NCBI GenBank assembly: GCA_016709725.1
Contig: JADJMG010000006.1
Span: forward strand, 357,335 to 421,334
Reading direction: 5' to 3'
Length of the DNA: 64,000 bases
Source: Bacteroidota bacterium
GTDB lineage: Bacteria > Bacteroidota > Bacteroidia > AKYH767-A > OLB10
A model generated the notes under the pieces. The model saw only the letters and a list, made by a program, of their open reading frames with translations. It ran no database searches and was not told where the DNA came from. The position numbers and the translations under genes are program-made. How positions within the stretch are numbered: the stretch's first letter is position 1; every line of letters begins with the position of its first letter. This document shows, piece after piece, positions 1 through 10,288 of the stretch.

Positions 1-2
1 CG

Positions 3-608
3 GGTGGTGGATTTTTATTTTCGATGTGTTCAGGAACCGATTCGTATGATATTTCTTTATCGGCTCACGGTTTAGATATTTGCGAGAAGATGTATGATGG
101 AGATGGAACCACGCCGAGTTATAACAGTAAATTGGATTACGAAAAAACTTTTGCCTTCAGAAATTTTAAGTTGAGCCAAAATCCACTCGAGTATGAGTTT
201 TCGGATATCGATATGACCACGCAGCGTAAAATTCCGCGTAACGAAGATGTATTTGTACTCTTTGAATTTTCAGCGAAATGGGATCCTGTTCCCTCTATGC
301 TTTGTCAAAATCACGAGCAGGTCATCAAAGGATTTATGGGTCAAACCACCTCATTCAAAAAGGAGTTGATTAAGCCTGAAGTGCTCATCATGGGTGAGAA
401 TAAAGCAGCAGGGGAAGGGCGTTATATCCATGGGGAAATAGGAAAGGGAACCTGGACATTCTACGGTGGCCACGATCCGGAAGATTATCAGCATATGGTG
501 GGTGATCCGCCAACCGACCTCAGTTTACACCCAAATTCGCCCGGTTATCGATTGATTTTGAATAATGTATTATTCCCCGCCGCCAAGAAGAAGAAGCAGA
601 AAACCTAG
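3..608 (+). CDS. C-terminal part of a conserved Bacteroidota protein (often labelled asparagine synthetase B)
   Basis: The reading frame is open to the left edge (it begins GGGFLFS before the first Met), so the gene is cut by the window and only about 200 C-terminal residues are seen. Recognisable stretches are SMCSGTDSYDI, DICEKMYDGDG, FSAKWDPVPSM, ATP-independent-looking GFMGQTT, and GKGTWTFYGGHDPEDYQH near the end, followed by a lysine-rich tail. From memory these match a family of about 420 residues found widely in Bacteroidota and usually called asparagine synthetase B. I see no PP-loop or amidotransferase motif in the visible part, so that label is doubtful. The histidine/aspartate-rich GGHDPEDYQH could be a metal or substrate site (inference). 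The gene is followed at once by a promoter for the next gene. Confidence 0.7.
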   Translation, partial: GGGFLFSMCSGTDSYDISLSAHGLDICEKMYDGDGTTPSYNSKLDYEKTFAFRNFKLSQNPLEYEFSDIDMTTQRKIPRNEDVFVLFEFSAKWDPVPSMLCQNHEQVIKGFMGQTTSFKKELIKPEVLIMGENKAAGEGRYIHGEIGKGTWTFYGGHDPEDYQHMVGDPPTDLSLHPNSPGYRLILNNVLFPAAKKKKQKT

Positions 609-620
609 AATTTGTTTGTG

Positions 621-651
621 TTTGGATTAAAGACATTAGTTTTTACATTTG
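621..651 (+). promoter_or_regulatory. Bacteroidota-type promoter for the M48 protease gene
   Basis: TTTG at 621-624 is followed by exactly 19 bases and TACATTTG at 644-651, a perfect match to the Bacteroidota sigma-ABfr consensus TTTG-N19-TAnnTTTG. The next ATG is at 667, which gives a very short leader of about 10 bases and rules out the TTG codon at 649 as the start. Confidence 0.8.
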
Positions 652-666
652 TTCCAAACGTTACAA

Positions 667-2140
667 ATGAACCAATTTCCTCGAGTTGCCATTTTATTTT
701 TTTTTATTTTAAAAGCTCATCTTTCTTTTTGTCAAGAATTATCGCATTATCAGCCGATAAAAATAGATACCACAAATGTGGATGTTTTAAAATTTATTGA
801 TGCCAATTTTCAAATCAATAAAGACACTTTAACTTTAAAGGATACGACCATTCGAAGTATCATTATTCGCCAATGCTCTACAAGAGTCGATTTGGTTAAG
901 GATTTTGTAAACGATGGCGATTTATATCATAATTCAATATTTGATTCTATTGTCAGAAAAGTTGCTTCTGTGATTATAGCTGCAAATCCAATTTTCAAAG
1001 ATAAAATCATTGTCTTAACATCAAGAAGTTTAATACCGAATGCTTTTAATTTAGGAAATGGTGTTGTAGTTGTTAATATGGGATTGCTTTCACAAATTCA
1101 AACTGAAGATCAACTGGCTCTAATATTATGTCATGAAATGGCCCATGACTATTATCGACATGTGAATAATTCAATTTTTAGTTACGCCATGAAAAGAACG
1201 GACAAAGAGTTGAAGAGAAAAATAAAAAAGACTTTAAAAGAAAAATACAACGTAAATCAAAAGCTTGAAGCATTGCTCATACCTGGTATTTTAGAAGATA
1301 TGAAATATAGTAGGATGGATGAATTAGCAGCGGATTCATTGGGTCTTGTTTTATTATCAAATACAAATTACAATCTTGCAAATGCAATAAAGGTTATTGA
1401 TATTTTAGATGATATAGACGAAGAAGTGAGAAAGAACCTTTGGAGCTCGAAAAGTACTTTACCTGCCCGGAGGTACCCGCGCGTCCAACTTGGTTTGAGT
1501 ATGAGGAAACATCTGCTTTAATGATACCCAGCGAGGAGGATACGAAAGGTATATTGGACGACTCATTGAAAACACATCCAGATTGTAGCCTCCGCAAAGC
1601 GAAGTTGTTGGATCAAGTAAAGGCGATGGGTAGATTGACTGAGAGTACTGAAGAAGACGCGATCCACTATTTATTGAAAGATAAAAAAATGGTTGATTTT
1701 GAAATAGCACAAACGCTCTATGATCAATTGAGAATTAGCTCTTGCATTTATTTTATCTTAGCTAAAATTGAAGATTATCCAGGAGATTATTATTTGAAAT
1801 CGTTGCTTTCTTTATGTTTATCTACCTATTCGGAATATCAAAAAAGAAGAATGCAAGTTTTGTTATTGGTTATAATAATTCTGAGTATTCAACTAATTAT
1901 AATAAAGTCATTACATTTTTAAACTCTATAAGTCCAGCGGAAAGTAGTGCATTATCTTATTGGATGATTCGTCCTGAACAATTAGCTATAAAGGGCAATG
2001 AGAGTTATCTTTCAGCATTATTACTTTCAAGTTATGCCTTTGAGAAAGAAGCTGAATATAAAGTGTTCTTGAGCGAGTATAATTCAAAATTCCCCGAGGG
2101 AAGATTAAAGAAGTATATTAATAAACTATCTAAATACTAA
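667..2140 (+). CDS. Secreted M48-family zinc metalloprotease (two frameshifts)
   Basis: The start at 667 gives a signal peptide (MNQFPRVAILFFFILKAHL, cleaved near SFCQ). The M48 motif HEMAH lies at 1132-1146 (LCHEMAHDYYRH) and the downstream zinc-ligand region is RMDELAADSLG. The frame breaks twice. An A is missing in AAA near 1430; restoring it gives EEVRKEPLELEKYF and leads into the expected THPDCSLRKAKL segment. A second A is missing in A6 near 1850; restoring it gives SEYQKKKNASFV and runs to the stop at 2140. The repaired protein has 491 residues, with a helical C-terminal extension after the protease domain. The likely role is periplasmic proteolysis or quality control. The next gene, 9 bases downstream, encodes another secreted protein. 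The family call is secure; whether the gene is really broken is doubtful, because both lesions are homopolymer indels. Confidence 0.8.
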
Positions 2141-2149
2141 AAAAATATT

Positions 2150-3708
2150 ATGAAAAAAATTGTTCTATTCCTATTTGTCCAATTAATATTAATTTCAAGT
2201 GCGAGCGCTCAAGAGTTTAAAAGCGAGGGTGTATATGAGTTTGAAAATAGAGGTTCAGGAAATATTATTGAAGATGAAAAAATGGTGGGTTATTATTTTT
2301 TCTATAAAGTTGATAAAACTGGTGAAGAAGATGATGCATATAAACTGACTTTAAAGACGAGAATTTAGCCACTGTAAAGGAAATAGAAATTTTCAAAAGG
2401 AAAGGTGAAGTTCTGAGGGAAGTTATTTATAATGGAAGTAATTTCGCTTGTTTATTTTATAATGAATCAACAAATATTCTGAATATTATTTCTTATGATA
2501 AAACGGGGACAAAAGTAGGAGGGTATCAAATTGATCCTATTCATCCCTTTGATCTTTTTAAATTTAAATTTTCTTCGGCATCTTTAAGTTTGAACTATTT
2601 TAAAACAATTTTTCCGAGGGGAAAGGATGGATTTATAGCTCAAGTTTCAAATAACGATGGCTATAAAGGTTTTTTAATTTCTGGTTTGGATAATAAAATG
2701 AATGAAGTATGGAGATATTCTACACCCACTGATCTCAAAGGATTAAATTATGCAACGGTCATGGATATGAATGATAAGTATGTCGTGCTACAGACAAGCC
2801 ATCAAGGAAATTTACTTTCTGGTAAATCGGAGCAGGGTATTACGGTTTTGGATATTAAGACAGGGGCAAAAGTTGCCATTTTCGAATCTGAATTTTTAGG
2901 AAAAAAAACGTCCATCATGGATGCTTTAATTGATCCGAAAACAAATGAAGTAGTAGTTGTTGGTGATTATTTAGAGAACGCTGAGAAGTTTGGAAAGAAT
3001 GCTTCTGATGGGATTTATTTTGCACGATATTCTGTTCAAGGAAAAGAAATTAAAGTTGTAAAAGTACCCTATAAAGGAAAGATCATTTCTTCCATGGATG
3101 TAGCCTATCAGAAGATGATCACAGATGGGTCAGCTCGCATTTTAATTCGTAAATCATTTTCCCCAGAAGATGGTAGCGTTGTTGTAATGGGTGAGTTAAT
3201 AGAAAAAGCTAAAAAGAATCATAATGTTTGGAACGCGAATTCACGACCTATGACAAAAGGAAAGGATGATTATCTGAATTCACATCAGATCGTAAGTTTT
3301 GAATTAGGAGCAAAAGATGATTCGGTAAAAATTAAAACGTTTGAAAAGGCGATTAGTTCCTATTCAATTACTGAATTGATTAAAGATAAAAGTTTGTACA
3401 TCTGCACTTACTTTGAACTTATGAATGGTGCATTTGATTATTTATTCAACTCCTATGATAGGAAGCATGATGTGATTTTAACTTATTTTCATGATCGAGG
3501 AGGATTAAATCTGAAAGGAGAAACATCTCCTCCCCAATTCAAAATTATTAGATATGAAAAGGGTGAATTTTCAACCACAAATTTTGAGTACAAGGGGGAC
3601 TTTGATCAAACTGGAATTTTACCTGCGAAGTATGGTTTTTTAACCCTGCTGAATTATATAAGAAAAGAAAGAACGGTTTATTGGAAATTGGAAAAGGCAA
3701 TTTATTAA
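2150..3708 (+). CDS. Secreted protein of unknown function, probable partner of the M48 protease (one frameshift)
   Basis: The start codon is followed by a clear signal peptide (MKKIVLFLFVQLILISSASAQ). The frame fails at about 2355 because one A seems missing in TTTAAAGAC. Adding it yields LTLKDENLATVKEIEIFKRK and joins two open segments into 519 residues ending at 3708. The composition is beta-rich with repeated short hydrophobic strands such as YVVLQTS, GITVLDIKTG and NEVVVVGDY, suggesting a beta-propeller-like fold, but I do not recognise a family. It lies 9 bases after the M48 gene on the same strand, so the two are probably co-transcribed. It ends just before a long hairpin. The function is unknown; a periplasmic or surface-exposed location is inferred from the signal peptide. 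Confidence 0.65.
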
Positions 3709-3711
3709 ATG

Positions 3712-3743
3712 AAATTCCATTGCATTTAGTTCAAATGGAATTT
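3712..3743 (+). other. Perfect 10-bp hairpin just after the stop codon
   Basis: AAATTCCATT at 3712-3721 is the exact reverse complement of AATGGAATTT at 3734-3743, separated by 12 bases and starting 3 bases after the stop of the upstream gene. There is no T-run after it, so it is more likely a 3'-end stabilising hairpin than a terminator on its own. Confidence 0.5.
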
Positions 3744-3802
3744 GAATGTTGCTTTAATTCAAACGAGGAGTTTTTAGTCATTTTAAGAATTATTTGAATA
3801 TT

Positions 3803-3848
3803 GCAAGTAAAAAAAGGTTCGTTCGTTGAATGAATCTTTTTTACTTGC
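3803..3848. terminator. Long near-perfect inverted repeat, probable terminator
   Basis: The left arm starts GCAAGTAAAAAAAGG and the right arm ends CTTTTTTACTTGC. The arms pair over about 21 bp with one bulged A and two G-U pairs around a GTTG loop. The A and T runs are inside the stem, so it could end transcripts from either side. It separates the M48 gene pair from the membrane-protein gene at 3973. Confidence 0.65.
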
Positions 3849-3972
3849 ATTTTAATTTATTAATAATCAATTAATTATGATTTTGACTATTATTTTTTTT
3901 TATGTTGAAAGAACTGCGTATTTTTAGGCAATTGCTAGCAACATTTAGTAATTAGAAATCGTTAAAGAGTCA

Positions 3973-4590
3973 ATGATTGAATTATTCTTCTTTCTAGTAT
4001 TTCTTTCAGGTCTCGCAATGAAATTATTTCATATGCCAGGCCATACTATTGTTATGGGAGTAGGTTTATTGGCCATGATGATTTACTATGTGGTTTCTTT
4101 AGTTACCTCTACTTCTGGAAAGAAAAGAACAGGAAGTTGGTTGGGATTATCTACTGTTAGCTGGTTGATTTTCTTTTTGGCTGAAGTGAAATTTATGGGC
4201 GGTACCTTAATTTTAATGATGCTTGCTTTGTTTGTCTCGGTGCTTTCTTTGTTGATGACATTGCGCGAACCAGGGGCATTATCGCCAGGTAGAATATTTG
4301 TATTGTTAGTGGCTTTGTTTTTATCAGCATCCACCTCTTGGATGGAGTTGCATACTCGCTACTATGTATTCAATATTCATTTCAGCGAAACAGCTTGGAA
4401 CGATTATGTAACTTTAGATAAATACAGTTGGTTTTTATATAAAGATCGTCAGTACGACGAAGCTTTGGTGATGAATTCAAAGGCTTACAATGCCGCAAAA
4501 GCAAATGGTGCTGTAGAGTACATTTCAACGGTTGAAGAGCACGAAGAAGCTATCATCAAGCGAAACTGGGGTTCTTTCGAGCAAGATTAA
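3973..4590 (+). CDS. Multi-pass membrane protein with soluble C-terminal helices
   Basis: This 205-residue protein begins with a hydrophobic segment (MIELFFFLVFLSGLAMKL) and the motif KLFHMPGH, which resembles the lysine-histidine-proline-glycine turn seen in small Bacteroidota inner-membrane proteins such as GldL-like proteins. About four further membrane segments follow up to residue 125, then a helical soluble tail (YDEALVMNSKAYNAAKANG) that looks like a single TPR-type hairpin. There is no recognised domain. It is a stand-alone gene, bounded by the hairpin at 3803 on the left and by the convergent LpxH-type gene on the right. Function unknown; inner-membrane location inferred. Confidence 0.6.
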   Translation: MIELFFFLVFLSGLAMKLFHMPGHTIVMGVGLLAMMIYYVVSLVTSTSGKKRTGSWLGLSTVSWLIFFLAEVKFMGGTLILMMLALFVSVLSLLMTLREPGALSPGRIFVLLVALFLSASTSWMELHTRYYVFNIHFSETAWNDYVTLDKYSWFLYKDRQYDEALVMNSKAYNAAKANGAVEYISTVEEHEEAIIKRNWGSFEQD

Positions 4591-4874
4591 AAGCATTTGT
4601 TAATCATAGCGCCCTTTGCGCTGCTAGAAAAAATTAGCGAAGAGAAAACTTAGCGCCTTTGCGCCTTTGCGAGAAATTTTAGCGTAGCACTAACTTTAGC
4701 TTTTTTTTGAAAATTTAGCGTTTGTGAAATAATGCTCAATTGAAAACAGTTTGTGGCTAATTAAAGTTTAAGCCTCTCCCCAGCCCTCTCCAAAGGAGAG
4801 GGAGTAAATAAAATTTAGATTTAACCATTGAAATCTTTGTGAGATATTTAGCGTATTAAAAATTCGAAAAATAG
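4591..4874. other. Intergenic region between convergent genes with hairpins and degenerate repeats
   Basis: No gene is seen. AGCGC/GCGCT arms lie at 4608-4622. Degenerate repeats of TTAGCG and CCTTTGCG fill 4620-4690. A perfect 8-bp hairpin, CCCTCTCC-AAA-GGAGAGGG, at 4784-4802 is preceded by another CCTCTCC and is of a kind common in Bacteroidota intergenic DNA. It probably serves as a shared transcription end for the two convergent genes. Confidence 0.5.
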
Positions 4875-5633
4875 TTATTCTTCAAATTTCTTTAGATGGA
4901 TATTCACTCCGTCAAATTCAGCATACATAAAATGATTGATCCATTCTCCTAGGTTGATGTACCGACTTTTTTCATTGAGTTTTATATCCAACGGTAAATG
5001 ACGATGTCCGAAGATGAAGTAATCAAAATGTTCTTTTTGCAATATTTCTTTGGAGTGAATCACCAACCATTCTTTATCGTCTCCTAAAAATTTTGCATCA
5101 TCATTTCCAGTGGCGATTCTGCTTTTCTTGGAAAAATAACGCATCATGCTAATGCCTGCGTTGGGATGAATCCGTGCAAAGAGCCATTGTGAAGCACGAT
5201 TGGCAAAAACTTTTTTGATGAATTTGTATCCATGATCGCCCGGACCTAATCCATCACCATGGCCCAAGAAGAATTTTTTATGATTGTATTCTCTTTGGAT
5301 GGGTTCACGGTGCAATTGTAATCCTATTTCTTCTGGAAAATAATCGAAAACCCACATGTCGTGGTTGCCTGTGAAATAATGCATCTCCACACCACTATCA
5401 CTGAGTTCGGCGAGCTTTCCTAAGAGACGAACGTAGCCTTTAGGTACCGCATGCTTGTATTCAAACCAATAGTCGAATACATCGCCCATCAAATATAAAA
5501 TGGCTGCATCTTTCTTGATGACATCTAACCACCGCACAATTTTTTTCTCGCGTTCTAAACTGGTGGCCTTATCAGGCACGCCGAGATGGAAATCGCTGAT
5601 GAAATAAATTTTTTTGCCTGCAGGTAGTTGCAT
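4875..5633 (-). CDS. lpxH: UDP-2,3-diacylglucosamine diphosphatase-type metallophosphoesterase (LpxH family)
   Basis: This 252-residue calcineurin-like phosphoesterase has the five metal-site blocks in order: SDFHLG (D14, H16), GDVFDYW (D51), GNHD (N90, H91), GHGDGLGPGD and GHRHLPL. Length and motif spacing fit the LpxH branch, which hydrolyses UDP-2,3-diacylglucosamine to lipid X in lipid A synthesis at the inner face of the inner membrane. GHGDGLGPGDHGYK and the following helices (IHPNAG) are typical of the Bacteroidota version. The gene lies 33 bases downstream of the M1 peptidase start-to-stop unit on the same strand, although the two functions are not obviously linked. A different diphosphatase substrate cannot be excluded. 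Confidence 0.85.
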   Translation of the reverse strand: MQLPAGKKIYFISDFHLGVPDKATSLEREKKIVRWLDVIKKDAAILYLMGDVFDYWFEYKHAVPKGYVRLLGKLAELSDSGVEMHYFTGNHDMWVFDYFPEEIGLQLHREPIQREYNHKKFFLGHGDGLGPGDHGYKFIKKVFANRASQWLFARIHPNAGISMMRYFSKKSRIATGNDDAKFLGDDKEWLVIHSKEILQKEHFDYFIFGHRHLPLDIKLNEKSRYINLGEWINHFMYAEFDGVNIHLKKFEE

Positions 5634-5666
5634 TGGATTTAGGGGATGTGCAAATATAGCAATTGT

Positions 5667-8600
5667 CTATTGGAAGAACTGATTTCGGATGTTTAGCGGA
5701 TTCAATTGATTTAAATTGAATACAAATCGAATCTGCTCTGCATATTTTGCATCGTTTGCTTCCAAGTATTTCTGTATTTCTTCTGACCGTATCAATGGAA
5801 AGTAGACTTCAACTGCATTTTTAATTAAACTCAAACAAATACCTGCGTCATAACTGAACGAAGAGTTGAGATCATATACATTTTTAATGTCTTTCTTGAA
5901 ATCAGTAGCGGTCCCAATATCACCGTATATTTTTAGAGGTAAGGGAATCGGAAAATCGATGCTTATGTTTACAGCAGCAATCCAATCACGATAAGCACCA
6001 AAAGGAGTATAAATTTTAAAGGCGCCTTGTCGTAATGCCATCTGTTGGAATAATAGGAATTGAGTTTCGCTTCTGCCAAAATACAATTCATCATACGCAT
6101 AATCATTCGATCCACGCACGCCATTCCTGTCAGAAAGAAAGTAGCCATATAGTCCATCGAGATTATCGTTTAACATTTTTCCAGCAAAAAACCGAATGTC
6201 AGCACCTTTTCCTTTTTTAGCGTAGTTGAAGTGATAGTTGAATTCTACATCTGCTTTTGCAAAATCCGCATTGGCTTCCAATTGCATTTTCAGCGAAAAG
6301 GGATCAACGGTTCTGCGATTTGATAATTGATATTTCAATCGATAAAAATCTTTGTATTCTTGGTTTACGGATCCCGCGGCTTTTCCATTGTTGAAACGAT
6401 AAATTACATTGTCTTCCCAAATATGAATGCTTTGCAATTTGATCTGTTGTTGAATGGAACTGTGGATGTTTGATTTTCTCAATGAAAAGATAACTTCCGG
6501 ACTAAATCGCATATACCCCAGATTTTCTTCCACCAAATTCCCATCTCCATTTTTATATAATTCTTGGGCATAACTAAATTTTCTAAAACTATTTACCCAT
6601 GTAATTTTTTGTAGAAATGTTGATGAGCATGGAAAGGTAACCTGAATATTACCCGTACCATTTAATGTTTTGTCTCCGAAAGCGTATAATGGAGTGATGG
6701 TGTATTCAATTCGTCGGAAAGGTAACATTACATTATAAATACTTGCACCCAGCATAAATTTGTTATACTGATTCCATGCAGCTACAGGAGTGACGAAAAG
6801 GGAAGGTCGGTCGAAGGCATGAATTTTAGGAAGCATACTAAACTTCAACTTCGTGTTTCGTAGGCTGGAATTGTTTTTGCGATTTACATCTAACGACGCT
6901 TGTTGAGCATCGATGGTAATTTCATCGCAGTTCACGCAGGGAAAGTTGAGTGTTGTATTTAATTGCTCTCGCTCAAACCAAGTTGTAGAAATGAGTTCTT
7001 TATTTTTAAATCCGCTGATGGAAAATGGTGCACGAGTTCCGCTTTTATCTTTTACGGAAAATTCAAAACCAGTTTTCGACTTCTTCACATTCTTGAATTT
7101 AAAATCCTGCGATTTTTTCGAGGAGAAGAAATCAACAAAAAACCATGATAAATCTTTCCCACTCGCTTTTTCAAACGATTTCTGAACATCGGAAGGGTAG
7201 GGGTGTTTGAATTTCCATTCTTGAAAATAGTTTTGCATCCCCGCGAAGAAGATGGAGTCGCCTAAATAATTTTGTAAATAATTAAATGCAATCGCTGTTT
7301 TCTTGTATGCAACAATACCATAATTGATATAAGTAAAATCTACCGCTTTATTTTCTATCGCTTGATCGGTAAACGTGCTCGTCGCTAATTGATATTCAAA
7401 ATGTCCGGTTTCTTTGAAATTAAACTGATTGGTGCCAAGCATAGCAGACGCTATCCCAAGCGAGTTCATTTCATTGAGATTTCCATATTGTTCTGGAGGA
7501 TATTTATACATTACATACAAAGCCTCCATAAACGAATTCATGCCTTCATCCATCCAAGGGTGATTTCTTTCATTCGAGCCAAGTATGCCTTGAAACCAAT
7601 TGTGTCCTACTTCGTGCGCCACAACCATATCAAAAGAAAAGGATCATACGTCTTTCCAATGATGGTGATATTTGGATATTCCATCCCTCCACCTGCTGCT
7701 ATGGTTCCATCAATAGCGGTACACTGTTGGTAAGGATAATCGCCAACCAATGCAGAATAATGATACAGTGCATCGTTCATATTTCTCACTGCATTTTTCC
7801 AAAGATGAGGTTCAGAATTGGTGAACAAAGCCCAGGTTGTTACTTCGTTTTTGCTATTCGGTAGAACCACTTTTCCTGTGCGAACATGAAATCTTTTATC
7901 GGCAAACCATGCAAAGTCGTGTACCTTCGATTGTGTGTAGCGAATGGTTTTAAATTCTTTTGAGGAAGGAGGAAATAGTAAACTGTCGTTGAAGTTATCG
8001 GGTTCCTTTGACAATTCATTCATCCAATCTATTTCAGTTTGTGTTTGACAATCGCCCGTTGCACCCACCACATAATTTTTAGGCAGCGTAATAGTGACAT
8101 CATACGATCCAAATTCAGCATAGAATTCACCTATGTTTAAATAAGGCATCGCATGCCAACCTTGTTGATCGTAAACTGCTGGTTTTGGATACCACTGTGT
8201 AATGGCATAAGCTTGTCCAATATGTCCTAAACGAGAAAAGCTGGCCGAAGGAAGCTTCACATAAAAAGGAGTTTTTATAATCACTCTATTCCCTGGCAAC
8301 AATGGATTTTTAAGTTGCAAGAGCGCAATGTCTTTGTTCAATGAATCATAACTCCATAAAATATTTTCATCGTTGGCTGTAAATTGCAATGAATCTATAA
8401 ATCCTCGATCTTCTTCTTTCGCAAAGTAAAGCGCTGCATCACCATTTAAAACCATCTGTTTGCACAATGCAGAGTTACGGTCTTTATAAGCGTTGGGCCA
8501 AAGATGAAACCAAATTTCAGATAAGGTATCTGACGATCGGTTGATGTATTCAATTTCTATCGTTGCACTCAATGAATGCTTCTTATCATTCAGGCTTACC

Positions 8601-8710
8601 GAAATTTTATAATTTACTTCTTGCTGAAAATACGATGTGTTATTTCCTGCAAGTGCAATTAATCCGTGAAAAAGCAGGGGGAGGAGAAGGAATAGAATCC
8701 GTGGAGTCAT
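5667..8710 (-). CDS. Secreted M1-family (gluzincin) aminopeptidase-like protein (one frameshift)
   Basis: The N-terminal half holds a signal peptide (MTPRILFLLLPLLFHGLIALA) and the M1 N-terminal beta domain, ending in the exopeptidase block GGGMEYP. The next block, HEVGHNWFQG, is the HEXXH zinc site, and WMDEGMNSF supplies the third ligand. The two halves are in different frames: one T is missing in the T4 run near 7633, and adding it reads TYDPFSFDMVVAHEVGH without a gap. The repaired protein has 1014 residues, with a long C-terminal part of beta-strand character after the catalytic domain. The role is periplasmic or surface peptide breakdown. An alternative ATG at 8737 would add 9 residues before the signal peptide. 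The lesion is a homopolymer deletion, so a real pseudogene is less likely. Confidence 0.85.
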
Positions 8711-8806
8711 ACCTTCAAAAATAGTCAAGAAACGCATGTGACAAAATGTTTATCCCCGAACTTATGAAGATCGTGGAGTTCATCTCAAGAAAAGAAAATA
8801 TTTAGA

Positions 8807-9930
8807 TTAATTACTAGCTACTTTTTGCTTGATGTGGTCCTTAATCATACTCACAAAATCATCAAATAAATAAGCCGCATCATGCGGACCGGAGCAGCTT
8901 CTGGATGATATTGTACCGAGAAAGCAGGCTTTGATTTCATTCGAATGCCTTCAATAGTTTTATCGTTTAAGTTAAAATGGGTTATTTCAACTTCCTTCGA
9001 ATTCTCAATATCTTCTTGCATCACCGCAAATCCGTGGTTTTGACTGGTAATTTCACTCGTTCCTTGAATCACATTTTTTACGGGGTGATTAATCCCTCTG
9101 TGACCATGGTGCATCTTGTAAGTTCTCATCCCACAAGCCTCCGCCAAAAGTTGATGTCCCAAACATATACCGAATAGGGGAGTTCCACTGTCTAAAATTT
9201 CCTTTACTGTTTTTACTGCATCGTGCATCGTTGCAGGATCACCAGGACCATTTGATAACATATAGCCATCGGGTTGCCATTGATTCATCTCGGCAAAAGT
9301 GCTGTTGTATGGGAAAATACGAACTTGGCATCCTCTCTCAGCTAAGCTTCTTGCAATATTCATTTTATAGCCTGCATCCAGCAAAGCCACTTTCATTTTT
9401 CCTTCTGTATTAAAATCCCAAGCCGTTTCCGAACTCACCTGACTCGATAGCTCCAATCCTTCCATCGACGGAACTTTCGCTAATTCTTTTTTCAGCGTTT
9501 CAATGTCTTGGGTAGCTGTGCTAATAATGGCATTCATACTTCCCTTGCTCCGAATATGACGCACAATAGCGCGGGTATCCACATCCGTTAGTGTCACCAT
9601 CTTATTTTGCAAAAGAAAATCTTGTATGCTCATGTCCGAATCTTTCCGACTTGGAATTGGACTTAAGTTTCGGCAAATAAGTCCTGAAATTTTAATTTCT
9701 GTCGACTCTGACTCACTCAATTTTATTCCATAATTCCCGATGTGCACACTGGTCATCACCATCAATTGTCCGGTGTAGGATGGATCGGTGAAGATCTCTT
9801 GATAGCCCGTCATACCCGTATTAAAACAGATTTCGCCGGTAGCAATTCCGATGGCTCCGGCAGCTTTACCATAAAAAACGGTACCATCTTCAAGGAGTAA
9901 TAATGCAGGACTTTTAGGAGTATATTTCAT
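8807..9930 (-). CDS. carA: Carbamoyl-phosphate synthase small subunit (3' frameshift)
   Basis: This is the glutamine-hydrolysing subunit that feeds ammonia to CarB for carbamoyl phosphate, used in pyrimidine and arginine synthesis. The N-terminal CarA domain is clear (LEDGTVFYGKAAG, GEICFNTGMTGYQEI). The class I amidotransferase triad is GICLGHQLL (Cys nucleophile) plus the His/Glu of YHPEA. After YHPEAAP the frame is lost because one C is missing in CTCCGG near 8897; restoring it gives PGPHDAAYLFDDFVSMIKDH, the normal CarA ending, and 374 residues in total. The start MKYTPKSPALLLLEDG is preferred over an upstream Met at 9987 because it matches the family length. No carB is visible nearby. 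Confidence 0.92.
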
Positions 9931-10059
9931 GTAGGGAAGAAGAGGATGAATTCTAAAATGCAAAAATACAGAAAATGACCCTTTCACGAAAATGAATGTT
10001 CGGCTTGTTATACAAAATTAGCGTAACTGTTTAGTTGTAGGAGTGTTAGTTGTGAATAA

Positions 10060-10264
10060 GTTCTGGCTACAAGCTTCAAGCTGCAGGCTGCAAGTGAGTT
10101 TTAGGTGCTAATTAATTCTTTCTCCAAAATTCTTTCTTCGCTGCACCCGCTGCGTAAACGTTGCGCCCGCTGCGTTTAAAAGCTCAGTATTAAATGTAAT
10201 AGTATTTCAAAATCTAGTGACATAAATTTCGCATTTCGTGTTCATTCGCATTTCGTGTCCCAAG
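10060..10264. repeat. Dispersed composite intergenic repeat, copy 1
   Basis: Blocks in order are CTACAAGCTTCAAGCTGCAGG, TTTTAGGTGC, CCGCTGCGTAAACGTTGCGC followed by CCGCTGCGTTTAA, and a duplicated CATTTCGTGTYC at the end. Similar blocks in the same order appear at 35720-35860 and 38600-38735, and the CGCTGCGTTTAA block alone at 33090. It sits at the 3' side of the RNase H gene. It encodes nothing. Confidence 0.6.
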
Positions 10265-10288
10265 AAATACGTAACCGCCGACTATTTC

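Noticed and set aside
649..666. TTG start for the M48 protease giving MFQTLQ before the signal peptide
   Set aside because: The -7 promoter element overlaps it (644-651), and the ATG at 667 gives a standard signal peptide.
1840..1860. Programmed frameshifting in the A-rich stretch of the M48 gene
   Set aside because: The same gene has a second shift in a short AAA run and many other genes show similar lesions, so a general homopolymer error is simpler.
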